Source of the DNA: Comamonas thiooxydans
GTDB lineage: Bacteria > Pseudomonadota > Gammaproteobacteria > Burkholderiales > Burkholderiaceae_C
Direction of reading: 5' to 3'
DNA length: 64,000 nt
NCBI RefSeq assembly: GCF_002157685.2
Contig: NZ_AP026738.1
Span: forward strand, 1,798,001-1,862,000
Made by a program: the position numbers and the translations under genes. Positions 52,951 through 61,400 of the stretch are shown here, piece after piece. The notes below the pieces were generated by a model. It was not told the origin of the DNA. It saw only the letters and a program-made list of their open reading frames with translations, and did no database searches. The first letter of the stretch is position 1; each line of letters begins with the position of its first letter.

Positions 52951-53931
52951 TCAGGCATGGACCGTACGATACGCCACAGGCGTCATGCCGGTAGCTTGTC
53001 TGAATGCCCGGATGAGGCTCGGCTCGCTGGCGAAGCCAAGGTCATCGACAATGCGTTTGAGTGGCTGCTGGGTTTCACATAGCGCTTCGGCCACTTGGCG
53101 CAGCTTGATGCGTCGCATCCACTGAGCTGCTGCCAGACCCGTATGCTCCTGCACTCGTCGAGCCAATGTTCGTGGAGAGATATGCAGTTGGGCAGCAAGC
53201 GTCGGCAAGCGCAACTCGCCTGCGGGGCTGCGTTGCACAATCATCTGTGCCTGACGTAGAGACTCATCAGTCAGAGTAATGAGTTCCAGATTGGCAAATG
53301 CGGCATGCAACACTGCCGGGCGTGGCAGCATTAGTAGATTTTGTAGATCGCGAAGCTCAGCGGGGTCTAGCCTCTCGGTCAACATGTGCTGCACGAGCGG
53401 CAGATATCCGTGAGCGCCGGCAGCCGTCAACGAGCCTTCGCTGATGATCATTGGCTCATCAAAGCTCCATTCAACGTGTGGAAAGCTGGTTTGCAATGAC
53501 TCCCGCAGCCACCATGTTGCCGTTGCACGTTGCCCATGCAATCTCCCGCTCGCAGCAACTGGCAGTACTCCTGCGCAATAGCTCCACACCTGGGTTTCCT
53601 TGGGCAATTCCCGCAATGCTCGGATCACCGGAGCTAATTTCTGCAATGGGGCTCGCAGGTCACTTGCAGACGATAGCCACAGGCCTGGTACCACCACTGC
53701 GTCCGCGCGCACCGCATGTAGGCAGGTCTTCGGAGCTATCGACGGTCCTTGCCAGGTTGTGACTGGTGTTGTATCTACTCCTGCCCATATCACGTCGCAC
53801 ACCATACGCCTGGCGCGCAGGTTAGCGGCTCGCACCATATCTGCTACAGAAAATAGGCCGGCCGGCATGCATTCGGGATACAGCAGCAATGCAAGGCGCA
53901 ATGGTTCCATTTGAGCTGTGGAATATGGCAT
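52951..53931 (-). CDS. GlxA-family transcriptional regulator (DJ-1/PfpI-like domain plus AraC HTH)
   Basis: A 326-residue regulator. The N-terminal ~190 residues are DJ-1/PfpI-like (LRLALLLYPECMPAGLFSVA, ADAVVVPGLW, VWSYCAGVLPVAASG with Cys at the nucleophile elbow). The C-terminus is an AraC-type double HTH (LRLPTLAAQLHISPRTLARR, IVDDLGFASEPSLIRAFRQA). Relatives control carnitine, betaine or arginine catabolism. It is divergent from the UlaG-like hydrolase gene, its likely target; it may also belong functionally to the catabolic cluster. Confidence 0.88.
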   Translation of the reverse strand: MPYSTAQMEPLRLALLLYPECMPAGLFSVADMVRAANLRARRMVCDVIWAGVDTTPVTTWQGPSIAPKTCLHAVRADAVVVPGLWLSSASDLRAPLQKLAPVIRALRELPKETQVWSYCAGVLPVAASGRLHGQRATATWWLRESLQTSFPHVEWSFDEPMIISEGSLTAAGAHGYLPLVQHMLTERLDPAELRDLQNLLMLPRPAVLHAAFANLELITLTDESLRQAQMIVQRSPAGELRLPTLAAQLHISPRTLARRVQEHTGLAAAQWMRRIKLRQVAEALCETQQPLKRIVDDLGFASEPSLIRAFRQATGMTPVAYRTVHA

Positions 53932-54019
53932 GAATTGGTAATTAACTGACTAGTCTGGCCATTTTCCATGCAGAGGCATATCGGAAGAATGAGGCATTTC
54001 CTCCACCTCCGAGTTTTTC
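53932..54019. promoter_or_regulatory. Divergent promoter region, GlxA-type gene and UlaG-like gene
   Basis: 88 bases between two divergent starts. It contains GGTAATTAACTGAC, A/T-rich for this genome. Both promoters and the regulator's operator must lie here. Confidence 0.4.
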
Positions 54020-54844
54020 ATGCTGATCACTCAGTTACGCAATGCCACTATCGTTCTAGAGTTTGAGGCCCAGGGCAGGGCTATTGGTCTGCTTGTCGAC
54101 CCAATGCTCGCTCCTCGCGGAAGTCTGCCTGGGTTGCGTTATCTGGGACGTGGGCGGCAGCGCAATCCAATCGTCGAACTTCCTGCGAATTCAGAGGCCG
54201 TGCTTGAACGGGTTACGCATGCACTTATTACCCATTGCCAGCGCGGACACTTCGATCACCTGGATCGCATCGGTAAGCGCTTTCTGCGTGAGAGAAGGAT
54301 CCCTGTGTTCTGCATGCCACGTGACGCGGAGTACCTTTGCCAGCGGGGCCTCAATGTTGAGTCGTTGAGCGGTCATGAGCGTCAGTTGTGGAGTCTCGGC
54401 GGTCACATTACCCCAATCCTCTGTGTACATGGGAAGGGATGGATCGGGCGATTCATGGAGCATGGTCACGGCTACCTGCTGGAATTGCCTGGCGAACCTA
54501 GTGTCTATATGGCTGGCGACACTTTGCTTACCCCAGCAGTAAGTGACTGCCTGCATAGGCTGAGGCCCGATATCGCCATCCTGCCTGCAGGCGGAGCACG
54601 CTTCGATCTGGGAGGGGAAATCCTTATGGATGCCAAGGATGTAATGGACGCTGCAAGTTGCTGGCCTGGCGAGCTGGTGGTGAATCATCTTGAAGCGCTG
54701 GACCATTGCCCAGTCACGCGAGAGCACGTGCGGGCTCTCGCTCAAGATGAGGGTGTCGCTGATCGAGTATGGGTGCCTGAAGATGGGCAGTGTCGTCGCT
54801 ACAAGTCAGTCTTGCCGCCATTGACTAGCAGGGGCTCCTACTGA
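54020..54844 (+). CDS. UlaG-like metallo-beta-lactamase-fold hydrolase
   Basis: A 274-residue cytoplasmic protein: TQLRNATIVLEFEAQG..LLVDPML, then the metal loop ALITHCQRGHFDHLDRIGKR, VYMAGDTLLTP (Asp ligand), AILPAGGARFDLGG and VVNHLEALDHCP. The HxHxDH loop is stretched to THCQRGHFDH, so the first ligand position differs from the family norm. Relatives hydrolyse lactones or cyclic phosphates; the substrate here is unknown. Confidence 0.8.
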   Translation: MLITQLRNATIVLEFEAQGRAIGLLVDPMLAPRGSLPGLRYLGRGRQRNPIVELPANSEAVLERVTHALITHCQRGHFDHLDRIGKRFLRERRIPVFCMPRDAEYLCQRGLNVESLSGHERQLWSLGGHITPILCVHGKGWIGRFMEHGHGYLLELPGEPSVYMAGDTLLTPAVSDCLHRLRPDIAILPAGGARFDLGGEILMDAKDVMDAASCWPGELVVNHLEALDHCPVTREHVRALAQDEGVADRVWVPEDGQCRRYKSVLPPLTSRGSY

Positions 54845-54852
54845 GAGAAGGT

Positions 54853-54868
54853 GTCACACGCGTGTGAC
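54853..54868. other. Perfect 16-bp palindrome
   Basis: GTCACACGCGTGTGAC is fully self-complementary with no loop. It lies between the 3' ends of two convergent genes. With no loop and no T-tract it fits a protein-binding site better than a terminator. Confidence 0.5.
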
Positions 54869-54977
54869 GGGAGAAGTTCGATGTATGGCCGCTTGGAGCA
54901 GTGCAGGACAGACAGTCTCTAGGAGCATAGAGCAGGCTATGGGTACGCCAGCTTCCTGAAAGGCCGAAAAGCAGCTT

Positions 54978-57302
54978 TTATGAAGAATCTCTGTTCAGAC
55001 TCCGCAATGGCGCAGTGCGTGCAATATTGCTGATTTGCTCAAAATCCAATTCATCCAGCGCATGCCTGACCGCACTGACCAAGCCTTGGTAGTCTGTGCC
55101 GTTGTCCATGGCATCAATCCAGGCGTGCAAATCGCTCCAGTTCCCTCGCCTTGCAAGCAGCTCCAATTCGTGCTTCTGCTCCTCTTGAAGAGCCTCCAGT
55201 GTCTGCATAGTCTTGTGCTCACTGTGTTTATCAGATGTGGGCAGAGGCATCAAAGCTTGGAAGAGAGGACTATCTGATGCCTGTTTGACCATGAGAAAAA
55301 AGACTGCATTGGTACCGCGTCCTAGATGGCTATCAATAGATAGATGGCCGGTCATCTTCTCAATGATGCGTTGTGCGATCAGTAGCCCCAGTCCTCGTTT
55401 TGCATGAGTGCGACTAGCCGTCAGCGATTTTTGAATTTTGGCGAGTACTTCTGGCTCCATGCCGGAACCACTGTCGCTAACCTCAAAGCGAAGATGCCAT
55501 TTGTCTTGGCCGACGTACTTACCTTGCAGCTTCAGGTCAATGCTTCCGTCAAATGTAAATTTCGCGGCGTTGGACAAGAGATTGAGTACAGCCTGTTGCA
55601 GGCGCTTGCCGTCCAAGTAGATATGCACGGGCAGCATGCTCTGTATTTGCAGTGAGAACCTGTTGCGTTGACGATGGGCCAGAGCATGGGCGTACTTTGT
55701 GAGTTCATCCAGCAGAGAGCTTAGATCTACCAACTGCTCATTCAATGCCAAAGGAGGCTGCAACTCATCTTTGGCATAGTCCACCAATTCGTCGATCAAT
55801 GCCAATTGATAAGTAGCGCTTCTTTCAACTGCGGCCAATTTATCTATGTCAACTTTGCTCGGGGACAGGTGCATCAGTTGCAGATAAGCAATGATCGCGG
55901 AGACTGGCGCTCGCAAATCATGACTGACATAGGCGAGCAGCTCCTTTTGCTCCAACGAACGTTGCTCAGCTTGTTCTAGAGCCTCTTTAAGAGCGCGAGT
56001 TTTGTACTTGACCTCATGTTCAAGGCGTTCTTGCTGCTGGCTTTGCCATTGGAGCAATGTGCGCTGTGCCTGGTGACGTTGGTGGGAATGCTGATAGGCC
56101 CAGCTGGTGATGACGAACAGGCCGACAGTCAAGGCGGGTATTACAAGCGCATATTGCTCGAAGAGCTGAACCAGTGCGATGTTTGGTATCAAGAGAGCTA
56201 CGGCGCGCAACAATGCACAGCATGCCAAGACAGATACGAGCAGCAAAGCTGTCAGGCTGCCAGGCCCTCCACTACGATGATAGATGTAGGTGCAAGCCAG
56301 AATTGCTAGCAGACTCAGTGGTGCAACGATGATGCCAGTAGGGGCAAACCAGTCATAAGGCCCAAATAAAGCACCGATGAGAACAATGCTCTCTAAGAGG
56401 GCAACGACCTTCAGCAGAATTAGGCCTGCTGAGGGTAGATAGTTCTGGGTTTTTTCTAATCGCACACGCAGATATAGCAATATGCTCAGCACGATGCCTG
56501 CAACCAAAACGTGATGAGCTCGGTAGCCCCATTCCGTACTGCTGGGCCAAAGTATTGGCTGTGCATAGCCTCGGTAGGTAGCTTCATAGAGTGCAGTCAG
56601 CAACAGCCCCAGTGTTTGCCATCCCATCAAGGGAGATCGCAGAATTCTCCAGAGAGCCGCAGAATAGACTACGAACACCAGTATGCTGCCAATCAGCAGT
56701 CCGCTGAACAACGCATAGTCACGCTCCACCCTGTGCCATTGATCTACTGTATGCAGCGTGACTTTCAACTTACTTGACGCGTGACTATTGACGTGAACAA
56801 GTATGCGCACCTTCTCTCCTGGCGCGAGATTTATGGCGACCTGAGGTACTCGATTGAGCGACTCGTTAGGGTCACTGATTCCTGCCAGGGTTCGACTTGC
56901 ACGAACTTGACCTTCCTGCATGCGTACAACATAAAAAGTCACATGTTGTAGCCAACTAACCCCCAAAGCCAGTTGCACTGATTGAGGGGTGTTTAGATCG
57001 TTGTGCAGTGCCAGCCTGAGCCACAGATGTGTCATGTCGAACCGCCCATCAAGCGCTTTGGCTGTAACGGTATGGAATCCGTCAATCTCATTGCTCGGAA
57101 GGGCTACCACCTGTAGTGGTGCTTCGTTTGCCATACCTCGCTCCCAGACCTCAACAGTGTTGTTCAGGACCGGGAGGCCGAGAGCTACATCGCTGATCTG
57201 AATTCGAGGGGGCGCAGACGCTTCAAGTGCGCTCGCATTGATCGCCCACCATAGGAATATGCTGCAGAGCAGACGAACATAGCTCGATGTACATTGCCTC
57301 AT
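54978..57302 (-). CDS. Sensor histidine kinase with 7TMR-DISM-type input region
   Basis: A 774-residue kinase from the ATG at 57302. It has a signal/anchor (LLCSIFLWWAINASALEA), a periplasmic beta-sandwich of the 7TMR-DISM extracellular type (residues ~30-190) and about seven membrane helices (~195-400). A coiled coil follows, then the H box LLAYVSHDLRAPVSAIIAYL with His461. The ATPase domain has NLLSNAAKFT, VSDSGSGMEPEV and KRGLGLLIAQRI. A ~60-residue C-terminal tail of unknown role follows. The start overlaps the response-regulator stop by ATGA. The in-frame 57347 start lies inside the upstream gene. Confidence 0.88.
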   Translation of the reverse strand: MRQCTSSYVRLLCSIFLWWAINASALEASAPPRIQISDVALGLPVLNNTVEVWERGMANEAPLQVVALPSNEIDGFHTVTAKALDGRFDMTHLWLRLALHNDLNTPQSVQLALGVSWLQHVTFYVVRMQEGQVRASRTLAGISDPNESLNRVPQVAINLAPGEKVRILVHVNSHASSKLKVTLHTVDQWHRVERDYALFSGLLIGSILVFVVYSAALWRILRSPLMGWQTLGLLLTALYEATYRGYAQPILWPSSTEWGYRAHHVLVAGIVLSILLYLRVRLEKTQNYLPSAGLILLKVVALLESIVLIGALFGPYDWFAPTGIIVAPLSLLAILACTYIYHRSGGPGSLTALLLVSVLACCALLRAVALLIPNIALVQLFEQYALVIPALTVGLFVITSWAYQHSHQRHQAQRTLLQWQSQQQERLEHEVKYKTRALKEALEQAEQRSLEQKELLAYVSHDLRAPVSAIIAYLQLMHLSPSKVDIDKLAAVERSATYQLALIDELVDYAKDELQPPLALNEQLVDLSSLLDELTKYAHALAHRQRNRFSLQIQSMLPVHIYLDGKRLQQAVLNLLSNAAKFTFDGSIDLKLQGKYVGQDKWHLRFEVSDSGSGMEPEVLAKIQKSLTASRTHAKRGLGLLIAQRIIEKMTGHLSIDSHLGRGTNAVFFLMVKQASDSPLFQALMPLPTSDKHSEHKTMQTLEALQEEQKHELELLARRGNWSDLHAWIDAMDNGTDYQGLVSAVRHALDELDFEQISNIARTAPLRSLNRDSS

Positions 57303-58129
57303 GGCTTTGGACTCATGTATGAGCGCCGAAAAGATGATGGGGTACATCCAAAATAGGAATGAAAGGCTGACGAGAAATTAGCAGCGCTGGAGAACCCTAC
57401 CGCTGCCGCAACTTCCTCTATATGCATGGCAGAGCTAGCAAGCATGCGTTGAGCTTCGTGAAGGCGAGCCTCCCGGATGAACTTGTAGACCGTGCTGCCC
57501 GTGTGAGCCTGGAAGACGCGTGTTAAGCGCTTTTCATTGGTGCCTAATTTGGAGGCTAGTTCAGGCAGAGTAGGAACCTTGGACAAATCGGAAAGCACCA
57601 ACTGCTGGGCCGCTCGCAGCAACGTTAAATTGTGATCAAGGCTCAGTGCTTCCGTTACTCGCTCAAGAGCAGGGACTGACGGTTGCGGCTCTGGTGAAGC
57701 GCGAACATCTTGATATGACATTTCTTGGCGTTTCGCCAAAGCCAAGTGGATTTCCACACGCGCTAAAACTTCATTGATGTCGAACGGCTTTGGAATGTAG
57801 TCCACAGCACCTAACTGCAACCCCATTAAACGCTCTTTGGGGGAGGCACAAGAAGTCACAAAGATAACGGGAATGCCTGCTGTGGATGGATCTGCCTTCA
57901 ATAGCCTGCAGACGGCAAATCCATCTACGCTGCCCATATTTACGTCCAATAGGATTAGTTCAAATTGCTGAGTAGTGGCACGGCGATAACCCTGCATGGC
58001 ATCCATGGCGACGGAAAGACGATAGCCATTACTTCGAAGCAGTTCCAGCAGGATTTTCAGTTCAGTCACGTTGTCGTCGATGACAAGGATTCGTTCACTC
58101 GAAGGGCCTGCAGGTGACCAGTAAGACAC
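57299..58129 (-). CDS. Response regulator with AraC-type DNA-binding domain
   Basis: A 276-residue regulator: receiver domain (ILVIDDNVTELKILLELL, phosphoacceptor Asp62 in LILLDVNMG, VIFVTSC, DYIPKPFD) and C-terminal AraC HTH (LPELASKLGTNEKRLTRVFQ, IEEVAAAVGFSSAANFSSAF). It is translationally coupled to the kinase gene. Its start faces the adhesin gene across 363 bases, so the adhesin is the most likely target. Confidence 0.9.
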   Translation of the reverse strand: MSYWSPAGPSSERILVIDDNVTELKILLELLRSNGYRLSVAMDAMQGYRRATTQQFELILLDVNMGSVDGFAVCRLLKADPSTAGIPVIFVTSCASPKERLMGLQLGAVDYIPKPFDINEVLARVEIHLALAKRQEMSYQDVRASPEPQPSVPALERVTEALSLDHNLTLLRAAQQLVLSDLSKVPTLPELASKLGTNEKRLTRVFQAHTGSTVYKFIREARLHEAQRMLASSAMHIEEVAAAVGFSSAANFSSAFHSYFGCTPSSFRRSYMSPKP

Positions 58130-58492
58130 GGCAACAATCCGAAGTTAGATGGTTATTTTGAAAAACTATGGATTGTGAAGATGATTTTTAACGACGTGTT
58201 ACGTTTTGGCGCTGCGGGTGACGTAGATGCACCGAATCTGACGTTTGTTTACAAGTTTTTCTGGAATTCAAAAGCAGATTCCTGTTTTTAAACATCGGTG
58301 TGATGGAGCAAATGTCTGTCGAAAGAGAAATTGACATTTGTTTTGAATTGTTGTCTGGTAGGCAGATGGAATGTTCGCTTTTTCAAAAGCGTTCCAGACC
58401 GCTAACTCCTAGCATTCGCAAGCATTTGGCATTGAGCACCCCAAGGTAGAGGGTTCAGAACTTTGCCAAGGTTAGGAATCAAGGAGAAGTTC
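58130..58492. promoter_or_regulatory. A/T-rich divergent control region, two-component pair and adhesin
   Basis: 363 bases, clearly A/T-richer than the flanks, with TTGACA at 58331-58336 as a possible -35 but no convincing -10 at the right distance. AAGGAG at about 58481-58486 is the ribosome-binding site of the adhesin gene. AraC-type regulator sites are expected here. Confidence 0.45.
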
Positions 58493-61400
58493 ATGGAAGC
58501 CGTATACAAGTCTGGTGGAAAAGTCGCCTCTACAGAGCAAGGCCTGGTTTTAGATAAGCCTTCTGCAGTCATCCTCAAAGTTGCACCGGAACAGATCGTC
58601 AAATCGACTCGTGTCGGTAATGACCTGGTACTGACTTTGGTCGATGGAAAACAAATCTATGTGAACGGATTCTTCGCTGCATATGCAGAGGAAGGGCGCA
58701 ACGATCTGGTCTTGGAGGATCAGCAGGGCGTGCTTTGGTGGGGTCAATATGGTGGGGCCTGGGAAGGCTTCGAGTTCACTGAGATCGAATCGAATGAGTC
58801 TGTTGCTGCGTGGCTGCCGTGGCTTGTGGGGTTGGGTCTGGGGGGGCTGGCTGTGTCGAGTGGCGGTAGCGGTGGAGGTGGCAAGAATGCCAACAATCCT
58901 CCAGAGCCTATCGATCCCAATGAAGGGTTGAACCCTGGTACCCCGGGTCACGTGCCCGGGCAGGAATTCAACAATGGCGGTTACAAAGTCACTGTGCGCG
59001 AAGATCAGCCTTTCAATGGCAAGGTTGTGGGCAAGGATTCTGATGGCGATTCGTTGACCTACGGATTGGGCACACCGCCCGCTCATGGCACAGTGACCAT
59101 TGACAGGAACACCGGCGAGTACACCTACACGCCCAACAAGGACTGGAGCGGCCCGGGTACGGACGAGTTCACGGTGATCGTGGACGACGGCAAGGGCGGC
59201 AAGACCACCACCACGGTGACGGTCAATGTCGGAGCGGAGCAGGATGCGTACGACGACATCGAGGGCATCGGCTTTGGGAAGTCCGTCACCATTGACGTGC
59301 TGGGCAACGACAAGTTCGCAGGCAACAACGTCAAGATCACGGAAGTCAACGGCACAGCGATCGTTGAAGGCCAGACCGTGGTCGTGGCCGACGGCAGCGT
59401 CAAGCTGGTGGGTGGCCAACTGGAGTTCACGCCCAAGGCGGGCTTTGTGGGCGACGCCAAGTTCAGCTACACGGCGCAGACCGATGGCGGCACGCCCGAG
59501 ACGGCCAACGTCACCGTGACCGTGGCGGCCAATCAGCTGCCTGAGCCTACCGATCCCAACATCGACCCGGGCAACCCGGAGTTCCCCGGTCAGACGTTCA
59601 CGCCAGGTCCTGGCGGTGGCTACAAGATCACCGTGGGTGAGGACACACCGTTCAACGGCAAGGTCACCGGCACGGACAAGGACAATGATCCGCTGACCTA
59701 CGAGCTGGGCAATCCGCCCGCTCACGGCACGGTGACCATCGACAAGGACACCGGCAAGTACACCTACACGCCCGATCCGGACTACAACGGCCCCGATGCA
59801 TTCACGGTGATCGTGGACGACGGCAAGGGCGGCAAGACCACCACCACGGTGACGGTCGAGTTCACGCCGGAAGTGGACGTGAGCGACGACACGGCGACGA
59901 CCGGCTACGACAAGTCCGTCAGCATCGACGTGCTGGGCAACGACGACTTCGAAGGTGCCAACGTCACGATCACGCAGGTCGATGGCCAGGCCATCACCGA
60001 AGGCGGCGCTGCGGTGGCTCTGACCAACGGCAGCGGCAGCGTCAAGCTGGTGGGCGGCCAACTGGAGTTCACGCCCAAGGCGGGCTTTGTGGGCGACGCC
60101 AAGTTCAGCTACACGGCGCAGACCGATGGCGGCACGCCCGAGACGGCCAACGTCACCGTGACCGTGGCGGCCAATCAGCTGCCCGAGCCTACCGATCCCA
60201 ACATCGACCCGGGCAACCCGGAGTTCCCCGGTCAGACGTTCACGCCAGGTCCTGGCGGTGGCTACAAGATCACCGTGGGTGAGGACACACCGTTCAACGG
60301 CAAGGTCACCGGCACGGACAAGGACAATGATCCGCTGACCTACGAGCTGGGCGATCCGCCCGCTCACGGCACGGTGACCATCGACAAGGACACCGGCAAG
60401 TACACCTACACGCCCGATCCGGACTACAACGGCCCCGATGCATTCACGGTGATCGTGGACGATGGCAAGGGTGGCAAGACCACCACCACGGTGACGGTCG
60501 AGTTCACGCCGGAAGTGGACGTGAGCGACGACACTGCGACGACCGGCTACGACAAGCCGGTCACCATCGACGTGCTGGGCAACGACGACTTCGAAGGTGC
60601 CAACGTCACGATCACGCAGGTCGATGGCCAGGCCATCACCGAAGGCGGTGCAGCGGTGGCTCTGACCAACGGCAGCGGCAGCGTCAAGCTGGTGGGTGGC
60701 CAACTGGAGTTCACGCCCAAGGCGGGCTTTGTGGGCGACGCCAAGTTCAGCTACACGGCGCAGACCGATGGCGGCACGCCCGAGACGGCCAACGTCACCG
60801 TGACCGTGGCGGCCAATCAGCTGCCTGAGCCTACCGATCCCAACATTGATCCGGGCAACCCGGAGTTCCCCGGTCAGACGTTCACGCCAGGCCCTGGCGG
60901 TGGCTACAAGATCACCGTGGGTGAGGACCAGCCTTTCAACGGCAAGGTCACCGGCACGGACAAGGACAATGATCCGCTGACCTACGAGCTGGGCGATCCG
61001 CCCGCTCACGGCACGGTGACCATCGACAAGGACACCGGCAAGTACACCTACACGCCCGATCCGGACTACAACGGCCCCGATGCATTCACGGTGATCGTGG
61101 ACGATGGCAAGGGTGGCAAGACCACCACCACGGTGACGGTCGAGTTCACGCCGGAAGTGGACGTGAGCGACGACACAGCCACCACCGGCTACGACAAGTC
61201 CGTCAGCATTGACGTGCTGGGCAACGACGACTTTGAAGGCGCCAACGTCACGATCACGCAGGTCGATGGCCAGGCCATCACCGAAGGCGGTGCAGCGGTG
61301 GCTCTGACCAACGGCAGCGGCAGCGTCAAGCTGGTGGGCGGCCAACTGGAGTTCACGCCCAAGGCGGGCTTTGTAGGGGACGCCAAGTTCAGCTACACGG

